Origin: Amphibacillus sp. MSJ-3
Lineage (GTDB): Bacteria; Bacillota; Bacilli; Bacillales; Amphibacillaceae
Length of the DNA: 48,954 nt
Assembly (NCBI RefSeq): GCF_018919165.1
Contig: NZ_JAHLQM010000020.1
Coordinates: 1 to 48,954, forward strand
Reading direction: 5' to 3'
A program made the position numbers and the translations under genes. The notes beneath the pieces were generated by a model. It ran no database searches, was not told where the DNA came from, and saw only the letters and a program-made list of their open reading frames with translations. This document shows positions 26,458 through 34,955 of the stretch, in pieces. Each line of letters opens with the position of its first letter. The first letter of the stretch is position 1.

Positions 26458-26878
26458 CCTATACTATTCACCTTATTACAGATTAACTGATTGTTAACCC
26501 TTCAGATCAATTTTTAAAGGAAATCAACAGATCTTAAGAGATGGTCAAGAGTCAGTAAAAGCTCGATTCCTTCACCTAACACTTAGTAGGGCAGGACACA
26601 CCACTGAGTGAAGTTAGATTATGATACATGTTTTCACAGTTACAAACTCATGAAGAAGTAGCCAGTCTTTCTAGATGAGTAATACAGGTGACAGGGCCTA
26701 GTCGATCAAGCTAACCTTGATTAATTAGAGAAGATGGGGTGCTTTTGTAAGGAGGATTTTGCTTTTATTCAGTATTGCCCTAGCGTTAATAACAGATTTA
26801 ACCGAGGTGATCAATGGATCTCTTCTTTTAGGATATTATGCTTAGAAAGTTTACAAGCGAGGAAATGGTGGGATAGAG
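26458..26878. other. 421-bp intergenic region containing a repeat copy
   Basis: A degenerate copy of the dispersed repeat lies at about 26475-26625: ATTAACTGATTG, AAGAGTCAGTAAAAGC, ATTCCTTCACCTAACACTTAG and CACTGAGTGAAG. From 26735 to 26830 the reading GAGGATTTTGCTTTTATTCA leads into a 28-codon open frame (LLFSIALALITDLTEVINGS, then eight more residues) behind GGAGG; it might be a remnant or a tiny membrane peptide but I cannot support it as a gene. Confidence 0.45.
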
Positions 26879-27349
26879 ATGATAAAGGTTTTGTTTATTT
26901 GTTTAGGGAATATATGTCGATCTCCAATGGCTGAGGCCTATTTTAAAGATTTAATTGATAAAAAAGGACTTACTAATCAATTCTTTATAGATTCTGCGGG
27001 CATAGGTTCCTGGCATGAAGGGAAGCCCCCTCATCAAGGTACACAGGAGAAATTACGAGAAAATAACATATCATTTGAGGGGATAAGAGCAAGACAAATA
27101 ACTCTCGATGACTTCAACAAGTTTGACTACATTGTTGCAATGGATGAAGAAAATTTGATTGATTTGAAGAAGCTCAGCAATAATAAAACAGATGTTAAAG
27201 TCGTTAAATTGCTAGACTTTGTTGAGGACCAATTGATTAAGAATGTACCAGACCCATACTATACTGGCGATTTTAATCAGACCTATCACTTGATTGAGTC
27301 AGGCTGCCAAGCATTATTGGAGTCGCTTAGAATAAAATATCATATCTAA
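26879..27349 (+). CDS. Low-molecular-weight protein-tyrosine phosphatase, YfkJ-like
   Basis: 156 residues. The P-loop CLGNICRS (Cys8 nucleophile, Arg14) and the DPYYTG loop with the general-acid Asp are complete. It removes phosphate from protein tyrosine (or arginine) residues. In B. subtilis yfkJ lies next to yfkH, a YihY-family membrane protein; the same partner follows here 354 bp downstream, so I see it as the YfkJ orthologue. GAGG lies about ten nt before the ATG at 26879. Confidence 0.92.
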   Translation: MIKVLFICLGNICRSPMAEAYFKDLIDKKGLTNQFFIDSAGIGSWHEGKPPHQGTQEKLRENNISFEGIRARQITLDDFNKFDYIVAMDEENLIDLKKLSNNKTDVKVVKLLDFVEDQLIKNVPDPYYTGDFNQTYHLIESGCQALLESLRIKYHI

Positions 27350-27702
27350 TCGTATGAATATAGGAGATGTCCCTGTGATAAATTGAAGTTTACTTTATCG
27401 TGGACTAACTGACTGCAAGATCCCACATGAATCATACAACTGAGACCATTGGATGATATATGGGGACCAACCGGGAATAAATAATCATTTGATTGAATTA
27501 AAGCTTATGTAAAAAAACGATTAAATACTGACTTGAAGTTTTTTTTACTCATTTAAGTACAAGCTTACTGAGGTGATAGGGCATATTTTTCAAGTTTTTG
27601 TGTCCATTCATATGATAACTAGTCAGGACGGGGCATTATTTGAATAAATAGATCGACAATAATGATTAAGTAAGGTCAAAAGAATGGAGGCCAACAATTA
27701 CA
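27350..27702. other. 353-bp intergenic region with repeat remnant
   Basis: Around 27403-27470 the dispersed-repeat opening ACTAACTGACTGCAAGATCCC and a following ATGATATATGGGGA are visible; the rest of the repeat is lost. An A/T-only inverted pair (GTAAAAAAAC ... GTTTTTTTTAC, 27509-27549) could be a weak terminator. The ribosome site GGAGG of the YihY gene lies at the end. No open frame of interest. Confidence 0.45.
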
Positions 27703-28542
27703 ATGGCTAAGCTTAATTTCAATTTTGATTCGTGTAAAAGGTTTTTACTTGCGTTAATCAAACGGTTTTCAGATGATGAAATACCAGCTTTATCTGCTCA
27801 ACTATCTTATTTTTTCTTACTTTCATTATTTCCACTTTTAATATTTGTCGTTGCTTTAGCCACCTATTTGCCAATTGACTATCAAGAAATAATCGATGTT
27901 GTGGGTACTTATATGCCAGAAGAAGTAACTGCTATGATTGAAGGGAATTTAAATCAGATTTTAATGGCTAGCGGTGGTGGATTACTGTCATTCGGTATAC
28001 TAGGGACATTATGGTCTGCCTCAAATGGCCTTAAAGCAATCATGCGTTCATTAAATAAGGCTTATGGTGTTGATGAAAATCGTTCTTTTTTGTTAGGTCG
28101 AATACTTGCTATTACTCTACTAATTTCTGTTCTATTGCTTATTGTTGTCGCACTGTTATTACCTATTTTTGGACGAATGATTGGCATTTACGTTTTTTCC
28201 TTTTTTGGAGCTAGTGAGCAATTTATTGCGGTTTGGAATGCATTACGATGGATTATTTCGTCTTCAATTTTCTTTATTGTCTTTCTTTATTTATACAAAA
28301 TGGCTCCTAACGTAAGAGTATACTTGCGTGATGCAATTTGGGGTGCATTATTTGCGACAATTGGCTGGCAAATCTCCTCACTAGGTTTTTCTTATTATGT
28401 TAATACGATGGGCAATTATTCTGCAACCTATGGCAGTTTAGGGGCTGTAATCGTCCTAATGATCTGGTTCTATATTTCAGGGATTATTATTATAACAGGT
28501 GGAGAAATTAATGCACTCGTAGCAGAATATAAAGGGAGATAG
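27703..28542 (+). CDS. YihY/virulence factor BrkB family membrane protein, YfkH-like
   Basis: 279 residues with about six membrane segments and the family motifs PALSAQLSYFFLLSLFPLLIF at the start, the GILGTLWSASNGLKAIMRSLNKAY block, and the end WFYISGIIIITGGEINA. This is UPF0761 (formerly mis-called ribonuclease BN). Function is unsettled. Its place after the LMW phosphatase matches yfkJ-yfkH of B. subtilis. GGAGG lies ten nt before the ATG. Confidence 0.9.
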   Translation: MAKLNFNFDSCKRFLLALIKRFSDDEIPALSAQLSYFFLLSLFPLLIFVVALATYLPIDYQEIIDVVGTYMPEEVTAMIEGNLNQILMASGGGLLSFGILGTLWSASNGLKAIMRSLNKAYGVDENRSFLLGRILAITLLISVLLLIVVALLLPIFGRMIGIYVFSFFGASEQFIAVWNALRWIISSSIFFIVFLYLYKMAPNVRVYLRDAIWGALFATIGWQISSLGFSYYVNTMGNYSATYGSLGAVIVLMIWFYISGIIIITGGEINALVAEYKGR

Positions 28543-28575
28543 GAAAAGAGGCTGGGACAAAACTCAGCTAAAATG

Positions 28576-28609
28576 AAAAAGGAATTCAGTTGATGCTGGA
28601 TTCCTTTTT
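28576..28609 (+). terminator. Hairpin terminator after the YihY gene, inside the IS relic
   Basis: AAAAAGGAAT-T-CAG pairs with CTG-G-ATTCCTTTTT around TTGATG; T-run on the plus strand, 34 bp after the YihY stop. Confidence 0.75.
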
Positions 28610-28807
28610 CTTATGATCATCATTTAAATAGACTCATCACCTCTTAAATATTTTTGAGGTGTCACTCCGTGATTTACACTCTGGGTGGACGCTTTCCACG
28701 GGCCACAGGATGTGGGTCAGTTAGACGTTGCCACAGGACGTGGCGATTTTAGTCTAACATTCCTTATTGCTCCACTACCGTGTTGCAATAAGGATTTTCG
28801 AACTCGT

Positions 28808-28916
28808 GGGACTGGGACTGGGGCTGGGGCTGGGACTGCGGTTACTCGCCCCACCAAAGAGACTTGCGGTTACTCGCCCCACCAAAGAGACTTGCGGTTA
28901 CTCGTCCCATCGAAGA
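28808..28916 (+). repeat. Tandem 28-bp repeat (2.9 units) after a GGGACTG/GGGCTG microrepeat
   Basis: Units start at 28837, 28865 and 28893; the first two are identical, the third is shorter and has three changes. Each begins TGCGGTTACTC and continues GCCCCACC-AAAGAGACT. Immediately before (28808-28838) GGGACTG and GGGCTG alternate. The unit is the loop and 3' arm of the GGGAC/GTCCC hairpin found in the dispersed repeats at 15500, 35600 and 38890, here expanded in tandem. Confidence 0.85.
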
Positions 28917-28998
28917 TCGTTCGCTGTTCCCGCTGGAGTCGCCACCCGCCTTTCCAATCACTGGCTGGGTGCTCCTAATAATGGATCATAAGAAGAAA

Positions 28999-29161
28999 CG
29001 CAAAAAGAAGAGATGAGAAGAAAGCTTTTAGAAGAAAAGACTGGCGAAACTTACGGTCAAGGTAAAATTGATGTTGAGCCGTTCTTTGGGTTTTTGAAGG
29101 CTAATTTTGATTTCACTCGTTTATCTTTAAGAGGTAAATCCAAAGCATTCAAAACACTATA
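28999..29161 (+). pseudogene. IS1182-family transposase, C-terminal fragment
   Basis: One frame from a TAA stop near 28986 to the TAA at 29159-29161 reads QKEEMRRKLLEEKTGETYGQ and then GKIDVEPFFGFLKANFDFTR and LSLRGKSKAFKTL. K-I-D-V-E-P-x-F-G-x-L-K-A-N and F-T-R-x-x-L-R-G are the conserved C-terminal signature of IS1182 transposases. About 50 residues remain out of the several hundred of a full enzyme. Confidence 0.85.
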
Positions 29162-29168
29162 AAAATGA

Positions 29169-29213
29169 AAATGGTTCTATTTACGAAGAAACCGCAAATA
29201 GAACCATTTTTTA
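29169..29213. terminator. Hairpin at the right side of the IS relic
   Basis: ATGGTTCTATTT pairs with AAATAGAACCAT, with A-rich sequence before and TTTTTT after. It lies downstream of the ATPase gene (minus strand) and can end its transcript as well as any from the left. Confidence 0.75.
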
Positions 29214-29249
29214 CCTAGTGAGACTAGTTTTGTCCCAGCCTCTTTTTAA

Positions 29250-31199
29250 TTACTTCGACTGTTTTAATAGACGTAAACCATTGAGGATGACGAGGATTGT
29301 ACTCCCTTCATGACCTATAACGCCGAGAGGTAAATTGATTATTTGAAGAAAGTTTGAAATGATGAGTAAGATAATTACAATAATAGAGAAACAGATATTT
29401 TGTTTAATGATTTGATTCATTCGTTTTGATAATTTTAGTGCATAAATTAGTTCTGTTAATTGATTTTTTATTAAAACGATATCTGCTGTTTCTAATGCAA
29501 CGTCAGTACCGGCCCCCATTGCAATGCCAATATCTGCTGTTGCAAGTGCTGGTGCATCATTAATGCCATCTCCAACCATCATCGTTGTCTCGTATTCTTT
29601 ATTTAATTGTTTTAAATGACTGACTTTGTCATCTGGCATGCAACTTGCTAGATAGTGATTTATTCCGATTTCTTCTGCTATTGCTTCAGCTGTTCTCTGA
29701 TTATCCCCCGTTAGCATGACCGTATGAATCTTATTTTGCTGAAAATAGTTTATCGCTTCTTTAGTATTTGACCGTATCTTATCTTTTAAAGCAATTATTG
29801 CGACAATTTCATTGTTACAGGAAATGTAAACTAATGTTTTTGCTTGAGCTGTCAACTTTTCAGTAGCATCATCAAACCATTGCTCCTTATTATCCTCGGT
29901 AAATAACTTCTGATTCCCAATCGTCCACTTCTGATCGTTTATAAACGCATATACTCCTTTTCCTGTCTCCTCAGTCATCTTTTCCAATGATAAAACTTGA
30001 TCAGGTTTATCGAATTGTTTAGAGTAAGATACTATTGCTTCTGCCAAGGGGTGAGATGAGCCTTTTTCGATAGTAGCGACGATATGGATAATTTGATCTT
30101 TGTCTTCGCCATCTTTCACTAGAAAATCAGTTACTTTGGGTTTCCCCTCTGTTAAAGTGCCTGTTTTATCAAAGGCAATCGCATTGACTTGTGCTAAGTT
30201 TTCTAAGTGAACGCCTCCCTTAAAAAGAACACCATGTCGAGCGCCATTCGAAATTGCAGATAGCATGGCAGGTGTAATGGATGCGACTAGGGCACAAGGT
30301 GAGGCAACTACAAGTAAGATCATAGCGCGATAGATGGTGTCAACCCAACTCCAATTAAACAAATAATGAGGTAGAAACATCATTAATCCAACGATAACAA
30401 GCACAGTTTTAACATATATATTTTCAAATTTCTCAATAAAAAGTTGAGCTGGAGATGTTTCATTCTGTGCGACTTCAACTAAATCCATAATCTTCTGAAG
30501 AAAGGATTGGCTTGCTTCCTTAGTCACTTTAATCGTTAAGCTACCACTGGTATTCATTGTTCCTGAAAATACATTATCACTAATCGATTTTGTGACTGGA
30601 ATTGATTCACCAGTGATTGCACTTTCATCAATTGATGACTGCCCCTGTAGAATAGTTCCATCTGCAGCAACCCTTTCACCTGGTTTAATCAAGATAAGGT
30701 CATCAATAACTAATTCGTCGATCGTAACAACTTCTTCAATACCATGAGTCACCCTTGTGGTTGTATCAGGTTGTAATTCCATTAGCTTCGATAGATCCCG
30801 TTCACTTTTCTGAAGTGTGTAGGTTTCCATTGCTCCTGATAAGGAAAAAATGAAGATTAGCACGGCTCCCTCAGTCCAATAACCAATGATCGCTGATCCA
30901 ATCGCAGCCAGAATCATTAATAATTCTACATTTAGTTTTTTATTTTTAACTGTATCTGTTATGCCTTCTTTTGCTTTAGCAAACCCGCCTATGATAAAAG
31001 CGATCGAATGAAGCAAAATCCAAGCTGAACTAGAAAAATGGTTACGAAAGATCCAGGCAATTAAAATAATAATCCCACTCAATAAAGCGGCAAATAGTTG
31101 AATATGCCTTTTTATAAAGCTAAATAACCTTCTATCTAATTGATAATGAGGCACCCCCTTATTTATAATAACTCTAATTAAGGAACTCATTATAAACAC
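29250..31199 (-). CDS. P1B-type heavy-metal ATPase, ZosA/CadA-like
   Basis: 649 residues. The phosphorylation site AFDKTGTLTEG, the TGE loop (SAITGESIPVTK), the membrane metal site SPCALVAS (CPx type), the nucleotide-domain SSHPLAEAI and the hinge MVGDGINDAPALA are all present. An N-terminal HMA metal-binding domain is absent, as in ZosA (YkvW) of B. subtilis. This class moves Zn, Cd, Co or Pb, usually outward. GTG at 31199 (AGGAG five nt upstream) or ATG at 31190 may be the start. The stop codon lies four bases from the IS relic, and a Fur-family-like box covers its promoter region. Confidence 0.9.
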   Translation of the reverse strand: MFIMSSLIRVIINKGVPHYQLDRRLFSFIKRHIQLFAALLSGIIILIAWIFRNHFSSSAWILLHSIAFIIGGFAKAKEGITDTVKNKKLNVELLMILAAIGSAIIGYWTEGAVLIFIFSLSGAMETYTLQKSERDLSKLMELQPDTTTRVTHGIEEVVTIDELVIDDLILIKPGERVAADGTILQGQSSIDESAITGESIPVTKSISDNVFSGTMNTSGSLTIKVTKEASQSFLQKIMDLVEVAQNETSPAQLFIEKFENIYVKTVLVIVGLMMFLPHYLFNWSWVDTIYRAMILLVVASPCALVASITPAMLSAISNGARHGVLFKGGVHLENLAQVNAIAFDKTGTLTEGKPKVTDFLVKDGEDKDQIIHIVATIEKGSSHPLAEAIVSYSKQFDKPDQVLSLEKMTEETGKGVYAFINDQKWTIGNQKLFTEDNKEQWFDDATEKLTAQAKTLVYISCNNEIVAIIALKDKIRSNTKEAINYFQQNKIHTVMLTGDNQRTAEAIAEEIGINHYLASCMPDDKVSHLKQLNKEYETTMMVGDGINDAPALATADIGIAMGAGTDVALETADIVLIKNQLTELIYALKLSKRMNQIIKQNICFSIIVIILLIISNFLQIINLPLGVIGHEGSTILVILNGLRLLKQSK

Positions 31200-31212
31200 G
31201 TCCTCTCCTAAT

Positions 31213-31227
31213 TGATAATAATAATCA
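31213..31227 (-). promoter_or_regulatory. Fur-family (Fur/Zur/PerR) 7-1-7 box candidate before the metal ATPase
   Basis: TGATAATAATAATCA is an interrupted palindrome differing at one position from the TGATAAT-n-ATTATCA pattern bound by Fur-family regulators. It lies 14 bp before the GTG start and just downstream of a TATTATAC -10-like element on the minus strand (complement of 31236-31250), a position suited to repression. Zinc (Zur) or peroxide (PerR, which controls zosA in B. subtilis) control are both possible. Confidence 0.5.
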
Positions 31228-31459
31228 TTAATAATTGTATAATAGCTTGTTTTATAAGGTTTATTAAATAAGTTATATTAAAATTATTATAATTTAATTA
31301 TATCATGGCTATGTAAAAAGACAATATCAATTAAAATCCCTTGCTTATTTTTTTGGATGAATGTGCCTTTAAAAAACGATGTTAGATAAACAGGATAAAT
31401 AACCGGCTCTGTTATATAACATACAATATAAAAAATATAATACAGATAAATAAAAAAAC

Positions 31460-31488
31460 TTGATTTCATGGAAAAGACTTGTTATTGT
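31460..31488 (+). promoter_or_regulatory. SigA-like promoter of the binding-protein gene
   Basis: TTGATT (31460-31465) and TATTGT (31483-31488) with a 17-bp spacer, about 40 bp before the ATG at 31529. The interval 31228-31459 between this and the divergent ATPase promoter holds no other recognisable feature. Confidence 0.45.
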
Positions 31489-31528
31489 AGTAAACAGATA
31501 GAATAAATGTTAATTAGGGGGATTTAAT

Positions 31529-32431
31529 ATGTTCAAGAAAAAATTTGGTTTGATGCTATTGTTTGTTCTTTTGTTTTTAGCAGCATGTGGTGGCGGAGAA
31601 GCAGATCAAGAAACAACTCCAGAGGCATCAGCTAATGATGATATTGATATGGAAGAAGCGGGTCTATGGGGAGAGATTGAGGATGCTGGTGAAATTACAG
31701 TAGCTACCTCTGGAACGTTGATCGCGGCATCATATTATGATGAACAGGATGAACTGACAGGTTATGATGTTGAAGTGGCAAAGGAAATTGCCAAACGCTT
31801 AGGTCTGGAAATTAACTTTGAAATCATGAGTATTGATAGTATGCTCCCAGCAATTGATAGTGGTCGAATTGATTTAGCGATTAATGATATCGAGGCAACA
31901 GATAGCCGAAAAGAACAATTTAATTTTTCAGAACCGTATAAATATTCGCACTCTGTAATGGCAGTAAGAGAGAGTGACCATTCAGGAATTAATAGTCTTG
32001 AAGACTTAGAAGGCAAAAAGGCAGGTGGCGGTGCGACAACAATTTATAGTCAAATCGCTGAATATTATGGTGCTGAAATCGTTACTTATGGCAATGCAAA
32101 CAATGAAGCGTATTTAAGAGATGTATCGACTGGTAGAACTGATGTTGTTGTCAACGACTACTACTTAACAACATTTGGAGTAGCGGCTTTCCCTGACTTC
32201 GATCTAACTGTTCATCCGGATATTGCCTTCCACCCAACAGAGCAAGCAATTGTGATGAAGAAAGATGAAGATCAGCTAACGGAAAAAATTAATGAGGTTC
32301 TTGAGACAATGCGTGCTGATGGTACATTATCTGAACTTGCAATTCAATTTTATGAAGCAGACGCATCTGTGCCTGTAGATCAAGAAATTGAGGAAATCGA
32401 TAGTGAGATTTTAGAAGAACTTGACTTATAA
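31529..32431 (+). CDS. Amino-acid ABC transporter substrate-binding lipoprotein, YckB-like
   Basis: 300 residues. Signal peptide with lipobox L-A-A-C (Cys20), an acidic linker, then a family-3 solute-binding domain (GEITVATSGTLIAASYYDE, LTGYDVEVAKEIAKRLGL, IDLAINDIEATDSRKEQFNF, GGGATTIYSQIAEYYGAE). The pattern is that of polar amino-acid or cystine binding proteins; details recall YckB/TcyA of B. subtilis. AGGGGGA precedes the ATG. The permease follows 291 bp downstream after a hairpin, and no ATPase gene is next to it. Substrate (cystine or another amino acid) is a guess. Confidence 0.85.
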   Translation: MFKKKFGLMLLFVLLFLAACGGGEADQETTPEASANDDIDMEEAGLWGEIEDAGEITVATSGTLIAASYYDEQDELTGYDVEVAKEIAKRLGLEINFEIMSIDSMLPAIDSGRIDLAINDIEATDSRKEQFNFSEPYKYSHSVMAVRESDHSGINSLEDLEGKKAGGGATTIYSQIAEYYGAEIVTYGNANNEAYLRDVSTGRTDVVVNDYYLTTFGVAAFPDFDLTVHPDIAFHPTEQAIVMKKDEDQLTEKINEVLETMRADGTLSELAIQFYEADASVPVDQEIEEIDSEILEELDL

Positions 32432-32481
32432 AGTTCTCTGAATAGTTAGTAAATAACGCGTGATAAATAGGTGACTTTCGA

Positions 32482-32512
32482 CTGGGTCCCATGATAATGA
32501 GTTGGGGCCCAG
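32482..32512 (+). terminator. Hairpin after the binding-protein gene
   Basis: CTGGGTCCC pairs with GGGGCCCAG (one G-T pair) around 13 nt, followed by AATTGTTTTAT. It probably reduces read-through from the binding-protein gene into the permease, so that the former is made in excess. Confidence 0.65.
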
Positions 32513-32722
32513 AATTGTTTTATGGGTTCGTGCGATTTGAATGCCCTATAGTGTGCCTAAGTATAGTTAATTGCTTGGGTAAAAAAGTTTATTGATCGTC
32601 CAAAACTCAACACTCCTTGTTAATAACCTTTATCTGTAGCTGGGCAATTTCCAACTAAACTCATACGCCTCTTTTTTGATGCGAACTTATCATAATCTGT
32701 TGTTAATGGAAGGAGTTATACA

Positions 32723-33394
32723 ATGGATGTAGTGGCTTTTTTTGATTTAAAACTTGCGATTGAGAATTTACCCTTTATTTTGACGGGGTTACCAATGACC
32801 ATTTATGTTTCATTTGTTAGTATGGCAATTGGAATGATCCTTGGATTAATGATTGCTTTAGCCCGTCTCTCTGACTTCAAACTTTTACGCTGGTCAGCTA
32901 AAATATATATTTCTTTTATGCGGGGGACCCCAATACTAGTTTTCCTCTTTATTATCTATTTTGGTTTACCATCAATTAACATCGAGTTTACTGCATTTCA
33001 GGCTGCTATTATTGGATTCGGTTTAAATAGTGGGGCTTATATAGCTGAAGTGAATCGTTCGGCACTGAATAGTGTTGATTATGGTCAGTGGGAGGCCGCG
33101 CAATCGCTAGGTTTAGGGTACCGTAAGACCTTGGTTGGAATTATATTACCGCAAGCTAGTCGAATTGCTATTCCACCGTTAACAAATATTTTTCTAGATT
33201 TGGTTAAGGCTACTTCACTGGCGGCTGTAATTACCGTACCAGAACTTTTTCAAAAAACGCAAATTGCAGGTGGACGCACCTTCGATACATTAACAATGTA
33301 CATAACAGTTGCCTTAATTTATTGGCCACTTTGTGCACTTATTGCACTTGTTCAAGAAAAATTAGAAGATCACTTTAATCGTTTTGTCAGCTAA
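32723..33394 (+). CDS. Amino-acid ABC transporter permease, YckA-like
   Basis: 223 residues with five membrane segments of the HisMQ type. It contains the GLPMTIYVSFVSM start, the FMRGTPILVFLFIIYFGLP block, and the EAA loop YGQWEAAQSLGLGYRKTL that docks to the ATPase. GGAAGGAG lies nine nt before the ATG. With the upstream binding protein it forms two thirds of an importer; the missing ATPase must come from elsewhere, as known for yckA-yckB in B. subtilis. Confidence 0.9.
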   Translation: MDVVAFFDLKLAIENLPFILTGLPMTIYVSFVSMAIGMILGLMIALARLSDFKLLRWSAKIYISFMRGTPILVFLFIIYFGLPSINIEFTAFQAAIIGFGLNSGAYIAEVNRSALNSVDYGQWEAAQSLGLGYRKTLVGIILPQASRIAIPPLTNIFLDLVKATSLAAVITVPELFQKTQIAGGRTFDTLTMYITVALIYWPLCALIALVQEKLEDHFNRFVS

Positions 33395-33408
33395 GACGAG
33401 AATGAAAA

Positions 33409-33503
33409 TACTGGAATATGCAATATATCTGATTTAACTAGTCGTTGATATTTTTAGTCGATGACTGTAATAAAGATTAAAATCAGTGCATATTCCAGTT
33501 TTT
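33409..33503. terminator. Long-stem terminator between the permease and a convergent MFS gene
   Basis: ACTGGAATATGCA pairs with TGCATATTCCAGT, and CTGATTT with AAATCAG inside it; the apical part contains a second inverted pair around TAGTCG/CGATGACT. A T-rich tail follows. It sits between two convergent genes. Confidence 0.8.
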
Positions 33504-33539
33504 AATTTTTAAAATGATAATTAATTAATTATTTAAGTG

Positions 33540-34691
33540 TTACTTCTTTTTTATTGAAAATAAAACAGTTATAATAAATAAAAGAGCAACAATTATATAG
33601 AATAAGGATAGGTTTGGGAATAAATCAATGAATAAACCACCCAAATAGGGACCAATAATGCTCCCAATGCTAAAAGTGACACCACACATAATATTACCTG
33701 CTGGAAGTAATTGTCTTGGTAATATATCTGCCATATAAGACAAACCAAGCGAAAATAGGGAGCCAAGTAACATTCCGGATAGGGCAAAGGTAAGTATTAA
33801 AATAACAATTGACTGTTCGAATTGAGCACCAATTAGAAAAACAATTGCACCAAGACTTGTGACAATTGACAGAACCTTCTGTCGCCCAATTTTATCACCT
33901 AAGACTCCAAGTGGTATTTGTGTTATTAAAGTGGAGATTGAAAAGAATGGAATGATTAATGAGATCGTTTTAATGTCATGACCAATCCTTAAGCCGTATA
34001 TTGGGAAGATTCCATGTAATAATGCTTCTAAGATCCCATATGTTAAAGGACCAAGCAAGGCAATCCAAGCTAACTTCGTTGTCATAAAAAAACGTTGTAC
34101 GGTTGATGTGATTTGAACCATCTCGATATCATCATCTTCTGCTACATATTCATTCTTAAGAAAGCAAACAAGTACCCAAACAGATAAACAGAGTAGAGCA
34201 GCAATTATGAAAGGCAAACTTTCGTGAATTTGGACTAAACGCGTCATCAGGGGGCCGAAAGCAAAGCCTAAACTGAAGAATAGTCCGTATATGGCAATTA
34301 TTTTCCCCCGTTTATTAACTGGTGTTGTAGAGGTAATCCATGTTTGGGCTGAGAAGCTAACCATTTGATCACCGATACCGACTAAAAGTCGAAGAACAAA
34401 CCATAACCAAATAGTTTGCCAAATTGGAAACAAGGCTATGGCAATAAACATTAACATACCGCCGATAAGAATCATTGGTTTGTAACCTAACTTTTGTAAG
34501 GGCTTTTCCATAAAGGGTGAGGCAATTAATATACCAAGGTACAGACCAGTTGCATGAAGCCCATTGACAGAAGAAGAAACCCCACTTTGCTCTAAGATAA
34601 TGGCTAATAGAGGTAATAACATCCCCTGTAAAAAGCCAGACACAGTAACAAAAGCAATAAGTACCCAAAGCCTAGCGCGATTTGAAAACAA
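33540..34691 (-). CDS. MFS transporter, possibly YfkF-like
   Basis: 383 residues with 12 predicted membrane segments and the MFS loop motif (PVNKRGKIIAIYGLFFSLGFAFGP; GDKIGRQKVL in loop 8-9). The start is TTG at 34691 with GGAGG nine nt upstream; no ATG or GTG is as well placed. Drug-efflux-like by size and layout, but substrate is open. Its position between YfkJ/YfkH-like and YfkD/YfkC-like genes suggests it corresponds to YfkF of B. subtilis; that is inferred from order alone. Confidence 0.8.
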   Translation of the reverse strand: MFSNRARLWVLIAFVTVSGFLQGMLLPLLAIILEQSGVSSSVNGLHATGLYLGILIASPFMEKPLQKLGYKPMILIGGMLMFIAIALFPIWQTIWLWFVLRLLVGIGDQMVSFSAQTWITSTTPVNKRGKIIAIYGLFFSLGFAFGPLMTRLVQIHESLPFIIAALLCLSVWVLVCFLKNEYVAEDDDIEMVQITSTVQRFFMTTKLAWIALLGPLTYGILEALLHGIFPIYGLRIGHDIKTISLIIPFFSISTLITQIPLGVLGDKIGRQKVLSIVTSLGAIVFLIGAQFEQSIVILILTFALSGMLLGSLFSLGLSYMADILPRQLLPAGNIMCGVTFSIGSIIGPYLGGLFIDLFPNLSLFYIIVALLFIITVLFSIKKK

Positions 34692-34955
34692 TTTATTCGA
34701 CCTCCAAATTAAACAATGACAGATATCACTATTACTTTATATCTTTTTAAATGAAAAAACAATTGCTTTTGCCTTAACTGATGGCGAATGACTGTTTCTT
34801 AATTTCGATGGAGTTAAAGAAGGACAAGTGGGATAAGGACTAGGAAGGAGTATCTAATCATTAATAAGAAAGAAGTTACCCACTGAATATAGATTCACCT
34901 TAATACTAATTATTATTAAATTGTTAAAACTAACTTAAAAAAGGGAGTTGATTTT

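Larger units (their letters stand above)
28544..29246. mobile_element. IS1182-family relic with intact terminal inverted repeats
   Basis: Perfect inverted ends of 21 bp (core GAGGCTGGGACAAAAC at 28548-28563, its complement at 29227-29242) bound a 703-bp stretch. Inside, 28999-29161 encodes a transposase C-terminal piece (ETYGQGKIDVEPFFGFLKA, then NFDFTRLSLRGKSKA) typical of the IS1182 family. The N-terminal part is gone. Most of the left half (28680-28930) is instead made of GC-rich repeat modules also found elsewhere in this window. Two hairpins (28576-28609 and 29169-29213) near the ends can serve as terminators for the YihY gene and for the ATPase gene. Non-autonomous now. Confidence 0.8.

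Noticed and set aside
26734-26934. A 66-codon frame before the phosphatase gene and a 28-codon frame behind GGAGG in the same place
   Set aside because: The first overlaps the real phosphatase start out of frame and has no family-like features; the second is too short and has only a TTG start. A remnant is possible but not supportable.
28837-28916. CRISPR-like array from the 28-bp repeated units
   Set aside because: Units are directly contiguous without spacers, and no cas gene is near.
28685-28991. Open frames of 74-97 codons over the GC-rich block inside the IS relic
   Set aside because: They run through tandem repeats and hairpins, give low-complexity Gly/Thr/Arg sequence, lack ribosome sites and overlap each other in two frames.
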